Below, piece after piece: positions 1 to 10,467 of a stretch of DNA of 42,390 bases. The notes under the pieces are model-generated. The model saw nothing but the letters and a program-made list of their open reading frames with translations. It was not told the DNA's origin and ran no database searches. The position numbers were made by a program, and so were the translations under genes. Positions within the stretch are counted from its first letter, which is position 1. Every line of letters begins with the position of its first letter. This stretch comes from Klebsiella pneumoniae. Its GTDB lineage: Bacteria; Myxococcota_A; UBA9042. The stretch lies in contig CAMDBH010000027.1 of the NCBI GenBank assembly GCA_945889325.1, positions 1-42,390 on the forward strand, written 5' to 3'.

Positions 1-3000
1 ATGGCAGTTCCCAAAGCCGTTTCTACTTTGGTCCAGTGCGCAACCGGATCGGCTGTGCCATCGGCCAGCAGCGCGTTCAGCATGTTCGTACCTGATCGAA
101 ATGCGCCGGTGATTGCGATTTGATGCGTCGGATCATCGCCTTCCGACACTGCGATCAGTTTCAGGCCATTGAGCGTCAGCTGCCGCCCGCCACCAGCGCT
201 TGATTCAGCGTGATGCGCGCGCGGCTGACCTGCGCATTGCCTTTGCTGCCAAAGCCCGCAGCATCCAAGATGAATGTGTTGTCGATCGCGTTCTGCGCAC
301 GCTCGATCACCGGTCCCGGCACGTCTTGTTGCGAGATGAATGCGAAGTTGTCGGCGGCATTGCCCATGCCGTTGGTCGCCGCGTCGGCGGCCTGACTGTG
401 CGAAACACCTATGGAATACCACATCCCCGCGTCGCGAATGCTGCCGAGTTGGCTGTCGATCCAAGCGGGTGTGGCGATCGCGGGCTCTTGTTTCCAGTAA
501 CCGTCAGCGAAATTCCAGCGCCATGCGTTGTCGAGCCAAGTGCCGGTGTTGACCCAGCCGGGGCCGAGGGGGCCGAGGCCGAATTTTTCGACCCCGCCAA
601 GCACGCTGGCTAACCCCGGAAAGTTGTTGACCAGTTCAACCGCTGAAATCCACCACGCTCCCTGTCCGCCAATCGTGCCCACAGCTAAGTCTCCAAGCGA
701 TTTTTCCGGATTGACGGCGATCGAACTGAATCGGCTACCCGCGCTCAGCAGGCCGCCCGACGAGTCGCCAAGTTTAGCGACGCCCAACGGAATGCACTTG
801 GCATTTGCGTCGGTTGGTTCGCAGGTTGCCACGAACGCTAGACTTTGAGCCCAGTTAGCAGTATCACCGCAAGCTAGAGCTGGGTAGTTCGAATTGGTCT
901 TGCCGCTGACATCCGCGGCCCTGATGGCGTACGCGCCCGCATGCGATGGTGTGAAACGCGCGACATCATCGGCAATATTTTGACTTGGCGCTTGATTGAG
1001 CGCCGCGAGCGGATTGGGCCATACGTAGTTCGCGCCAAACGATTCGCCAAACTGGTGCCGCTGGTCGTTGGTCACAATAAACGCGACAAGGTGCTTGGCT
1101 GCGTCGAGCCATGCCATCGCGATGATTTTTTCCTGTCGCGCGATGTAGTCCCAGTGGCCAATTTTCAAGCGGAGATTGTCAGTTGGACCTTGCCACCGCC
1201 ACAGCCCCGCCGAACATTTGTTGGTTCCGTTAGGCACCGCCCAGTCGGCGACCACGATGAAAATCGGTGATGTGGCGTCCTTTGCAGTGACCGCGATCGA
1301 TCGCGGATCCGCGAATGCCGTCGGCGTTTCGGCCGTCGCGCCGGGGCCGGGCACCAAGCGCAAAACGTCATTGCTCGTTGGCATCGCGCTGAGCTTGACG
1401 CGATACAGTCCCGGAGTAACAACGGTATTACAGTGGGTTGCTGGAGCTCCTGCGCCGACAGCATAGATCAACGGCTTGCCGACGGTTGCGTAAAGATACC
1501 CACCAAAGTAGGCGACGTCCGTAACACATACGCCGTTGTCTCTTTTTGCTGGCGCGCCGCCGAGATTACACGCGCCGTTCGGGTCGTTCTCGCCGTCCGC
1601 CTTCACCCCGTCTGCTTCCAAGCACGACTGAAACAAAACTTGGGCTTTCCAAGTTGCGTCGGCGGGCGGTGCCGGCGTTGTGAACGCAACGGCTTTGGTG
1701 TTGACTACCGCAACGCCGGCGCCGGGCAGACTAACAAAAAGCAGCGACATCGCGGCGTTCCCTTGGCCGAAAGCCATGCGAGGCATTCCGGAATCGCGAA
1801 CTAGGCCGGCGCCTAGCCGAATCCCAGGCCGTTGAAAAACCAGGTGGGGTAGGTCTTCGATCTTCGGGTTGGCAGGTGGTATCGCACCTTCGCCATCCAT
1901 AGCTGCCGCCAATCGAACAGTTCTGGATAAGCATCGATGTTCGGCTGGAATGCACCGCCGGCTGCATCCAGTTTTGTCATACGCGCCAACCGCAAGAAGC
2001 TGCCAGGCGCGGACAGCGGCGTTTGCGCCGGGAGTTCTGGATTTGGCACGGCAATCCCGGAGTCGTTGATCAAGCCCCACGCGCTGCTGCCTAGCTTGTC
2101 GTTTGGGTCGCCAATGACCGCGTCCATCGCACGCATCGGGCACGCCGCCGGCGCGCCGTCGACAACGCCATTGTCAAAGCAGTTGTTGGGCAGCGACACG
2201 CTCCCAGGGGCGTGAATTCCCAAAAATTCGCTGGCGTTTCCTGCCTTTACCCCTGCGGCCGCCTGAACACCGGAAGACTGATCTTCTGCGCCGACGACGA
2301 ACTGTTCCTTGCCCGGCAGACCGATTCGGGCGAGGCCCGGCACGCTACCCGCTGTCTGGCCGCGGCTCGCGCTGAATTTCGGACCGAGAATCTTCCAATC
2401 AGTTATGCTGTATGACATGCAGAAGAGGCTGCCTGGTAGGTCATTCCAGTCGCGCCAATCGCGTTGCGTGAGATCTGATTGTAGGGTGCAGCAAGGAAAT
2501 GCTGCGATTGGCATGAACGCCAATACGTTCCAGACAGCGGCCGAAGCCAGCTGAAAAGGTGAGCAAGCGGCGCATGTTAACGCCGCCGAATAGGCAGTCG
2601 GCTGTTGTCCTGTCCATTTCGTCAAATCGGGTCCGGGCGCCGCGTTCAGCTCAGCGATAGTTGGCTGTTTCCATGCCGGAACTACTGCACACTGGCTGAA
2701 ATGCGCCTTGCCGCCCGAAGGACCGCACTGGGCAGCACCGTCCGACGTGCTGTATTTGCACTCGAATATATCGGCATCGGGCGCTTGCATGGCCTGACAG
2801 ATGTTGGCGTGTGCAATCGAATGATCACAGTCTCCATTCATCGCGTACGCTGTCGCGCCAGAAAACCCATAGTTACAAGCGTTGCAAATTGGCTGATTTA
2901 GATTGCATAACTGCGACATTTGCACATTGGGCTGGACGATGGCCGACGTCACGTTGCCTAGGGTCGCGGGCATGTACAATTGGGCGAAATTCCAAGTGGC

Positions 3001-5330
3001 GCTGTGGCCGACCACGGCAACGTAGGGGCTGTGCGGCGACACCGTCAGCGTCGGCGCGTTCACTACGCTCGAATTGTTTGCGCTTGTGGATCGGCGTGCA
3101 CCAGATCAGGATGCCACGACAGACCGCGGTTCAGCGATCGCCACAACCCTGAGCTGTTGACACAGTGCCCAGAATTGCCTATCACTGCAACCCCTTGCGC
3201 CCACGCGTAAAGTACGCGCGAATCGCTGGGCGCAACAGCCGCTGTCAAGTACTTCATCCGGCATCGATCGCCCTCGACCGCGGCAGCATCCGGATGACTC
3301 ATGAATCTCGGCAGTTTAAGATATGGCATCCCGGGTGCGGCGACGTACCATTGGGCTGGGCCGACCAATGCGTCAGAGTCCCAACGCCACGCGAAATTGT
3401 CCGTTTGCAGGCCACCAAAGTCCGATTCAAACAACACTTCCCAATTGGTTGGCACCAAATTCGAAGTGTCGCGGAAGATCAAGGCGCCAGGCGTGCCCTG
3501 GGGGTTAGCTGCATTGCAATCATCGGACTGGGCCGCAACAAACACGCCCGACAGAATCTGCGCCGGTTTCATCGGATTGTGCCAAGTCGCAGCGATGGTT
3601 GCGACGAGTTGCCCCCTTACGCGTCCGCTGTCCACGCCGTCGTTCAGGTAGTGCGGCGCGTTCGGTCCCGGGCAAGGCTGCCACGACTGGCTGATTGTAC
3701 TCATTGATTCGATATATTCCGGCTGGGCGTTGAGGTCAAAAGCGACGTCGTCGCCCGCGCAAAAATCCGGAAAAGCAGAACACACGGCTTGCTCGGGCTC
3801 TGGGAGGTACAAGCCTTGCCGAGTGCGCAGTTGCGCGCCGCGCGACTCAGGATCAACAATGGCCAGCGGCGACTTGACTTCCGTCTTGGTGTCTTGAATT
3901 ACAAAACCGGTCGGCGACCACTTGAGCCACGTGCCCGCGCCAAAGCGCTCCCAAATCCGCCCACCGTCTCTGGAAAGCAGCAACCCAGCGGAACCAGCGA
4001 CGGCAGGCACGACGACGACGCCAGCGGCGTTTAGGACCGCGGCGCGGTTCGCCGACGTATTGGCGTACACGAAGCCATTGCGCGGGTCGATGCTGAGGTC
4101 TTGGATGGCTGGGGGGTCGCAGTAGGCGATTTCGTCCGTTGCGGTTTGGAAATTCGGATCGCCGATCGGGGTGCAGAAGCAGCTGCCGCTGGTATCCGGT
4201 CAAGATTGCTCCGCTTTATCTTCGCCGGTTGCCTTCGCGCCATGGCAAACGCTCACCCCTGGCTTTGGGGTGCAGGCATTATCGTGAGCGAGGCGCACCG
4301 CCGGGTCGTACGGACAAACGTGATTGCTCGTCGCGCCAGCCAAACTCGTCCGCACCAGATGCGAAATCATCGAAAAACGCCAGCCATGTGCGTCATCGGT
4401 GGCTGAAGCGTGCCCAGCGAGGTCAATGTCAAACGGGGTCGCGGCGTTCTGTGCCGCCGTGCTTTGCAGGCTTTTGAACATTTGCAGTCCGACATCGTTG
4501 GTCCAGGCCACCTGCCGCGCGCTGCACGGATTGTCCTCGGCACTCTTGCAACCGCCGACGTCGTGGATTCCGTTGCCGTCTGGTCGCGATGCGACCACGA
4601 CGTGGCCCGGCTTGCCCGCGTCAACCGCCAGCGCGCGGTAACCAATGCTGGCGTTCAACGCGCACTGCGGCGCGAGCGGAAACCACTGGCGACCGGCATC
4701 CGGCGAAAAATGCAGCTCGCCGGCTTCCGCATTGCCGGAGAGCACGTACACGGGTCCGGTTGCTCGCTGCAAGTGGCCGGTGGGTGACAGGCAGAAATCA
4801 GAGATCGCATCGAGCACATTGAGCCCGGTCGGTCCAAGACTGGTTGGCCAGCCGCCTGCAGCCATGCCGCCGATATCGTAGGTATTGAGCACCGATGGTG
4901 GCCCGCCATAGAGCAACGGCCCATGGGCATTGACGTTTGCCCCGCCATTGCCGCAGGATGGTCCGGCCAAAGCACCGTAGCCGCCGCAGGCGCTGTCGCT
5001 GACGCCGCGGCCGCCGTTGACTACTTCCCAGTCGCGACCGAATTTGTTGGCTAGATCGGTGGTGTTGGGTCCGTCGGGCAAGACGGAGCGCGAAATGCCG
5101 CCCTGATCCGCGCCCATGAACAACGCAGCATCTTGGAATAATTTGAACATTTTGTCGTTCGCCGGCAAATCCGGCAGCGCCAGCAACCAAGCGCCGCGCA
5201 CCGTCGAGTTGTAGCCGCCGTTGAGCAATTGCCACGGCCAATTGGCATTTTGTTGCGGCGAATCCGCACGCACCGGCAACGCGACGCCTAACCATGCACA
5301 CACGACAAGTAACAAAATTTTGAACTTCAT
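1..5330 (-). pseudogene. Large secreted Asp-box (BNR-like) beta-propeller protein, broken by one nonsense and three frameshifts, 3' end outside window
   Basis: One long coding sequence starts at ATG 5330 with a signal peptide (MKFKILLLVVCAWLGVALPVRA) and runs off the left edge, over 1770 codons. It carries Asp-box-like motifs (SPDAGRQW, SRDGGRIW, SLNRGLSW), as in sialidase or sortilin-type propellers. It is not continuously open. An in-frame TGA at 4200-4202 is followed in the same frame by clear coding sequence (PDTSGSCFCTPIGDP). Near 3066, 1816 and 182 the reading frame changes, each time as if one base were lost (GC|GTA, GG|CTA, GG|CAG); restoring it joins coherent protein such as FNGLGFG to LGAGLVRDSG. 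Its ATG overlaps the TGA of the upstream Kelch gene (ATGA), so the two formed a translationally coupled pair. The function is unknown; cell-surface binding is inferred from the fold. Sequencing error is the alternative to decay, but the other 35 kb show no such lesions. Confidence 0.75.
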
Positions 5331-7105
5331 GGCTTGCTCCCGGGCAATGCCAGGCGCACGCCATCTTTGTGAATAATATTGGCGTTTTGCGGGCCGTCGA
5401 TGCCGCCGAACAGATACAACTCATTGTCGACGGCGATGAAGCCGGTGTAACTGCGCCGATCGCTTGGAAAGCCAACCGGCGTAAGAAAATCCCAAGAGTC
5501 GCTGTTGATGTGGTAGCGCGCGACAGTGCGAATTTTGAAAAAAAGATCCTGCTCCGCCGGCTGGCTTTCATCCAGAAAAGCTTGGCCATACGCGTAGATG
5601 GTGCCGCCAACCAGTTGCGATTGCCGATGGGTGTTGACTGCGTACACATTTGCGGCCAATAGCGACATCGTGGTCCATGAATCCGTTACCTTATTGTAAA
5701 TCGCGCCTTGACTCGGCTTGAAGCCGTACTTCACCTTTGGATCGAAAATCGTGCCCCAGACGACGAAGCCGGTCTCTGTGCCGGTCGCGATGCCCGCGCC
5801 GCTGCACGGGTACGTGATCGTTTCGATGGGCATCGCCTGTGAAATCACCGACCAAGTCTTATTAGGCACATTAAATCGCAGTGTTATGGGCTTTTTGGCA
5901 TCGAGGCCGGATCCAAGCGCAGGCTTAAATCCTCAATTATAAATGAAAATATCGTTATCAGACGCCATCAGGCACATTCCCTGAGCTATCGTAAAGTAAT
6001 TGTTGAGGACCAAATTCTCTGGGAAAGCCACCGTCTGCCACGCGTCCGACTCGGCAGAATACAATGAAAACCGGTACATTGCGCCGCCACCAGGCTGGAC
6101 AATTCCACCTTCCTCGAAAAATTGCCCTGCAGCCCAAACTGTTGACCGACCGCCAGGTATTGTCGCGAATGACCGCCCGTTCATCGCCAATTTGACCGAA
6201 GTATTCGTTTTCGGATCCCAGCGAAAAGAATACTCTTCTTGCTCAAGCTTGCTGCCTAACTGTGGCGCTTCGACAATTGCCCAAACGTAAGTTCCATCCC
6301 AATGCGTCTCGACACCGCGCAGCGTCGGCTTGGTCGGAGGCGTGTCGATCATTTCCCAGCCCTTATCGGATTTCGGATTCCAACGCTCTGCCGTGATAGG
6401 GAATTCGTAACCGATACCGCCTTGCAGGCCTCCAATCATCACAATCTCCGTGCCCGTCCACACGCTGCTGGCGCCCCAGCGCTGTTGCACCAGCGGCGGC
6501 GTCTGCACCCACGCGCAATCGCCGCAGACGCACGGGTGATCCGGCGCGCACGCGCTGGTGCAAGTGCCGTCGTCGGAAAGGGAATCGGCGTAGAGCGTGA
6601 GATCCTTGCTGACGCACGGGCCGAGATCCGGGACAGGCAAGAAAGTGTCTTTTTGTGCGTCGGTGCTGTCCGCGACTTCGCTTTGATCGAGTTGTGCAGC
6701 ATCGAAGTCGGCAATTTGATCGATTTCGCCTGTGTCGACGACATCCGCGATGTCATCAGGTGGAATCAGCACATCGACGATTTCTGCGGCATCGGCGGCA
6801 TCTAACACGTCACTGATTTCTGCCAAAGCATCGGGTAGTTCATCTGGCGGAATCACGACATCGACGATTTCTGCGGCATCTGCGTCGGCGGCATCGCCAA
6901 TCTCGTCTCCCAAGGCGGCGTCTGGCAATGCGGGCGTGTCCTGTTGAGAATCCGTCAGCGGAATCACGACATCCAGCGCCAAATCGCCCAAGTCGGCGTC
7001 GCCGACCGCAGCATCGGAGTCGGCAGGTTTTGGGCCGCACGCGTAGGCGCAGAGCGCAAACGCGACACCGCAGCACAAAATCCGGGATTTGAGTCGAACT
7101 TTCAT
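5327..7105 (-). pseudogene. Asp-rich Kelch-repeat lipoprotein interrupted by an in-frame TGA
   Basis: The gene starts at ATG 7105 with a lipoprotein signal ending AYAC (Cys23). A roughly 130-residue Asp/Ala/Val/Pro-rich stalk follows, with a duplicated DAAEIVDV(V/L)IPPD unit, then a Cys cluster (CVCGDC) and a Kelch-type propeller (WTGTEIVMIGG, NELYLFGGIDG). A TGA at 5933-5935 interrupts the propeller. Translation resumes in the same frame straight after it (GFKPALGSGLDAKKP) and runs to TGA 5327. The context FIYN-stop-GFKP suggests an original GGA glycine codon changed to TGA. Read through, the protein would be about 591 aa. TGA is an ordinary stop for many genes here, so recoding is unlikely. 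The 3' end overlaps the next gene by ATGA. The likely role was a surface-displayed outer-membrane lipoprotein; no ligand can be inferred. It could still make a truncated 390-aa product. Confidence 0.75.
6771..6880. repeat. Direct repeat encoding the duplicated Asp-rich stalk unit
   Basis: A 23-base stretch at 6771-6793 recurs identically at 6858-6880, 87 bases apart. It encodes the repeated DAAEIVDV-type segment of the Kelch lipoprotein stalk. The spacing is a multiple of three, so expansion or contraction would keep the frame. Confidence 0.7.
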
Positions 7106-7359
7106 TTAGTCACCGTCAGTTTGAGCGGTTCGCGTTGGGGTGCACCCAGCTTGCGCGCGTGCTCAGGCATTGTCAACCGCCTATTTTTAATGCCAATTCT
7201 TGCCAATGGCAGATTGGTGGATCCGGTTTGAGTGGGCTCAACGACGACGAACGGCGTCGTCAACGCCAGACGTGGACGCAGTTCAACGGCCGCAATGCGC
7301 TCAAGGACAGCGCGCGCGACGCGGTATCCGATCGCCCATGAAACGACAGACCGATACAT
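7102..7359 (-). CDS. Small protein of unknown function, coupled to the Kelch lipoprotein gene
   Basis: An 85-aa ORF starts at ATG 7359 and ends in a TGA that overlaps the ATG of the Kelch gene (ATGA, 7102-7105). The same 4-base overlap joins most genes of this run, which is the main reason to accept it. The N-terminal third is helical and mildly hydrophobic (SVVSWAIGYRVARAVLERI), followed by a basic, proline-containing tail (MPEHARKLGAPQREPLKL). There is no convincing signal peptide or membrane span. Only a weak purine tract (AAGAAG) precedes the start. I do not recognise the family. It could instead be the untranslated spacer after coaD, read as an ORF by chance. Confidence 0.5.
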   Translation of the reverse strand: MYRSVVSWAIGYRVARAVLERIAAVELRPRLALTTPFVVVEPTQTGSTNLPLARIGIKNRRLTMPEHARKLGAPQREPLKLTVTK

Positions 7360-7440
7360 CTTCTTGTCATTATGCCAAAATTGTGGAACCCGATCGAGAA
7401 TGCTTATCGCGCGGCGCGCCCCGGGGCCGCGTGCTGCGCC

Positions 7441-7926
7441 TTAAAGTGCACTCTGACGTTTTTGCAACGCCTCGCACACGACCGCTGGCACCAGCGCGGT
7501 CACGTCCCCGCCCAAGCCCGCGACTTCGCGCACGAGGTGGGATGACACGAAGAAGTGCGACTTCTCAGTCATCATGAAAACGGTTTCCAGTTGCGGCGAC
7601 AGTAGGTTGTTCATCGTCGCCATCTGAAATTCCGATTCAAAGTCCGCTACCCCGCGCAGGCCGCGCAGCACGGCGGTGGCGCCGACGCTGCGGGCGGCTT
7701 CGACCATTAGGCCTTCAAATAACATCACTTCCACGCGGGTTTCACCCGCGAAGCAACTGCGCACGAGCGCTTGGCGCTCAAGGAGAGTAAACATGGGTTG
7801 TTTGTGGACATTGCGCGCCATCGCCACGATCACGTGATCAAACACGCGCAAACCGCGCTCGATGATGTTGACGTGGCCGTTGGTCAGCGGGTCAAAAGAA
7901 CCTGGGTAAAATGCAATAGTTCCCAC
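7441..7926 (-). CDS. coaD: Phosphopantetheine adenylyltransferase (PPAT)
   Basis: CoaD transfers AMP from ATP to 4'-phosphopantetheine, the penultimate step of coenzyme A synthesis, in the cytoplasm. Family signatures are present: the nucleotide-binding FYPGSFDPLTNGH at the N-terminus, RGLRGVADFESEFQMA in the middle, and FFVSSHLVREVAGLGGDV near the C-terminus. The length (161 aa) matches the family. I chose GTG 7926 because AAGGA at about 7937-7941 lies 10 bases upstream. The in-frame TTG at 7935 would leave only one base after that site, but would give MKSVGTIAFYPG and cannot be excluded. The gene follows the amidase gene by a few bases, so it is probably transcribed with it although functionally unrelated. 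Confidence 0.96.
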   Translation of the reverse strand: MGTIAFYPGSFDPLTNGHVNIIERGLRVFDHVIVAMARNVHKQPMFTLLERQALVRSCFAGETRVEVMLFEGLMVEAARSVGATAVLRGLRGVADFESEFQMATMNNLLSPQLETVFMMTEKSHFFVSSHLVREVAGLGGDVTALVPAVVCEALQKRQSAL

Positions 7927-7950
7927 GGATTTCAATTCCTTTGCACGGGG

Positions 7951-10467
7951 CTATTCGTCGCTTCCCGCTTTGCGCTGCCATTCGCCCGGCTGCTGCGGCA
8001 CATCCCACAATTCCTGAAGCACTTCAGTCGGATCGCTGATTTCACTGCCCGCATCCAATTCAGGCGGCAGGCCGTGATCGTCGTCTTCGGGCAATTCTCC
8101 GCGGGCTTTGCGCGCTGCGTCGGCCGCCAGTTCTTTTTCGCGGGCCTTCATCAGGCCTTTTTTGTCTTTGCCCTTGGCCAACACACGTACGCGGGTATTG
8201 GTGTGAAAAGTCAGCCACATCAGAAAGTGTACTGGGTGAAAATGGTACAGCAGACCATCCCACGACGCGCCGGTATCCAGACCGATGTGCTTGGCCACGG
8301 CCTCATTGAGCCAGATAAACGGCAGCTGTTTTGAGATTTCCTGCGAAAAAAGGGTTTTGCGCCAACGCCCTTGATCGTCTTGCAAAAGCTTGGTCATCTC
8401 CGTGACGCGATCGGGCCAACCTTGGGCAGCGGACATCGATTTGAACCAGTCGACTTGGTCGCTCCACTCGCTCACATGCCGCGTGATGGCTTTGCGCAGC
8501 GTCGCGCGGGCAAAATCGTCGCCGTTGTCGCCGTTAAAAAAGCCATGGATATCTTCACTATCCACCCGACGCGTCGTCGTCAGAAACGAGTCCGCTTTGC
8601 GCCGCGCATGACTCGCCGTGTCGGGCGTCACCAGACGCAGCAGATCGGTGCTGTCGACCATCAAATTGTCGTCGGTGTCGCTTTCCAGCTCGATCCAATA
8701 TTCACTATGCGTTCCCAACAGATCGACGACTTGGCGCCAACGACCGTCGGCAAAAATTTCCACATGCAGCACACCATCTGAACCGGTTTCCTCGCCGAAA
8801 TTGCCCATCCGGCCAATGGCTTTGCCGGCGGGTACCTTGGTTTGATCGCTGCCGTCGGCGGCAAACAGCGCCACATCGCCGCGCTTGAGCGCCGCCAAAT
8901 GCTTTTCCACATCCAAGAACGGTTTTACATCCTCTTTTTCGCCATTTTCCTCTTCTTCTTCCTGATGTTTCTTCTTTTCCGCCTTCGCCGCATCGGCCGC
9001 TTTGCCTTTTTCCTTGCCCTTTTTGTCCGCGTCCTTGGCGCTTTCCGCCTTCTTCTTTGCCGGATCCGTCTTTGGCGCTTTGTTTTCTACTTTTACAGCT
9101 TTAGCTGCTTCGTCGTCCTCAGACGGTTTGCCGGTATTGCCGCGCCTCGCGTTGGTCACCCATTCAGGGGCCATTTCCCAACTGGCTTGGTCGTCCTTGG
9201 CGGCGCCTGCGCCAGCCCCCTTGCCCTTGAACTCCGCGTCGGTTTTGTCCAAATCGCTGTCAAACCGCAGCAAGTGCATGTACAGCGAATAAAAAGTGAA
9301 GACTTTCTTGTCATCCTTTGGATCAAACGGCACATCGTGGCGCAACAGTACAAAATTATTGCTGCCGAGTTCCGGCGTTGCACCGTTGCGCGCAGCCACC
9401 ACCACACCATCCAACATCGCCCGCACTTCCGTGCCCTTAGGCGCATGCAGGTGAATGCCGCCATGCCACTGACCGCCCAAGCCAATCGGGTAAAAACCGC
9501 CGTTTTCGTTCTTCTCCGTGTTTTTGTAATACACGTCGGTCAGCTGCTTGACCTTGTCCTCGGTCAGCAAACTCGCAATTGTTACACCCTTTTGCAGCTC
9601 GATCGGCAGTTCATTGGACTCCTTTTGCAGCCCTTGGATCAGCCGCGCCCAATCCATGCCCGGACCCGGATCGATCTTGGTCGCAGTCAGGTGATAATGG
9701 CCATAAATGCCCATCTTTTCAGTATCGATCGCCTCGATCATTTGCCAGATCGGTTCGCCGCGATCATCCATCGGGCAGGCCAGCTTGAATTTGGGAAAAT
9801 GCACGTTCAACTCGCGCAATAACCGAATCAAAGCATCGTATTGCAAGTCCGTGTAGCCAAGGCCCTTCCACTTGACGCCGTTGACTTCGGTCTCGGCGCT
9901 GACGCGGCGCACGCCGCCGGCGGCGACTTGGCTGGCCACGCCGGCGGTGCCGTCGTCGGATTTCTTGCTGCCGATCAAGTTGGTCAACAAGCAGTTAAAG
10001 TCGATGCCGACGCTGAAATTATTGACACTTTCACGCAAATCCGAAGCGGCATGCGTCGCCATCTTCATGACGTCGGTGCCCTGATAAATCGTGCCGTCCC
10101 AATCGATCATGAAATGCGTTGAATAACCGCGCATTTTCAGCACGCGAAAGCAATCGCGCGACGTCGCCGTAATATCGGAGTGGATGACCACCATATCGAC
10201 GACCTGCTGCACCCCCGCGAGATCATTTAGCTCTTGCCCTTTCAACTTGCGCGGATGGATGTAGTGGCCGTTGGGGTCCGGATGAACCAACTTGCTGAAA
10301 TCCCAACTCGGGTCGTCTAGAAAAGTGACGATGCGCGCGCCTTGAATCTGGCGCTTTTCGCCGGCCACGATCATGTAGTCGCGCGCGCCGGAACTGCCGC
10401 CGACGTTGAGATCGATGGTGTTTTTGAGCGGCGCGGCTTGGGCCACTTGTTGTTCTTTTGGCATCAT
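7951..10467 (-). CDS. Hybrid peptidoglycan hydrolase: amidase_2 plus split M23-like domain
   Basis: This 838-aa protein has two cell-wall hydrolase modules and no signal peptide. Residues about 90-280 look like an AmpD-type N-acetylmuramoyl-L-alanine amidase (VIHSDITA with His96, ATHAA, GHYH with His257, KIDPGPGMDW with Asp266 as probable zinc ligands). Residues about 325-400 match the start of an M23/LytM barrel (GGQWHGGIHLHAPKGTEV, LYMHL). The barrel's last strand (AIGRMGNFGEETGSDGVLHVEIF, 550-572) comes only after a roughly 145-residue insert rich in Lys, Glu and Ala. In M23 the motif is HxxxD and HLH; here they read HGGIH and VLH, so the site is altered. The C-terminus has FHPVHFLMWL, reminiscent of some secretion-system-linked hydrolases (weak memory-based inference). 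ATG 10467 overlaps the TGA of the VWA gene. Without a signal peptide it may leave the cell by a dedicated route or by lysis. Confidence 0.8.
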   Translation of the reverse strand: MMPKEQQVAQAAPLKNTIDLNVGGSSGARDYMIVAGEKRQIQGARIVTFLDDPSWDFSKLVHPDPNGHYIHPRKLKGQELNDLAGVQQVVDMVVIHSDITATSRDCFRVLKMRGYSTHFMIDWDGTIYQGTDVMKMATHAASDLRESVNNFSVGIDFNCLLTNLIGSKKSDDGTAGVASQVAAGGVRRVSAETEVNGVKWKGLGYTDLQYDALIRLLRELNVHFPKFKLACPMDDRGEPIWQMIEAIDTEKMGIYGHYHLTATKIDPGPGMDWARLIQGLQKESNELPIELQKGVTIASLLTEDKVKQLTDVYYKNTEKNENGGFYPIGLGGQWHGGIHLHAPKGTEVRAMLDGVVVAARNGATPELGSNNFVLLRHDVPFDPKDDKKVFTFYSLYMHLLRFDSDLDKTDAEFKGKGAGAGAAKDDQASWEMAPEWVTNARRGNTGKPSEDDEAAKAVKVENKAPKTDPAKKKAESAKDADKKGKEKGKAADAAKAEKKKHQEEEEENGEKEDVKPFLDVEKHLAALKRGDVALFAADGSDQTKVPAGKAIGRMGNFGEETGSDGVLHVEIFADGRWRQVVDLLGTHSEYWIELESDTDDNLMVDSTDLLRLVTPDTASHARRKADSFLTTTRRVDSEDIHGFFNGDNGDDFARATLRKAITRHVSEWSDQVDWFKSMSAAQGWPDRVTEMTKLLQDDQGRWRKTLFSQEISKQLPFIWLNEAVAKHIGLDTGASWDGLLYHFHPVHFLMWLTFHTNTRVRVLAKGKDKKGLMKAREKELAADAARKARGELPEDDDHGLPPELDAGSEISDPTEVLQELWDVPQQPGEWQRKAGSDE

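Noticed and set aside
4200-5935. Genetic recoding of TGA (for example as glycine) or selenocysteine at the two in-frame TGA codons
   Set aside because: Many intact genes here end in TGA within ATGA overlaps, there is no evident SECIS-like need, and three frameshifts in the same module favour decay.
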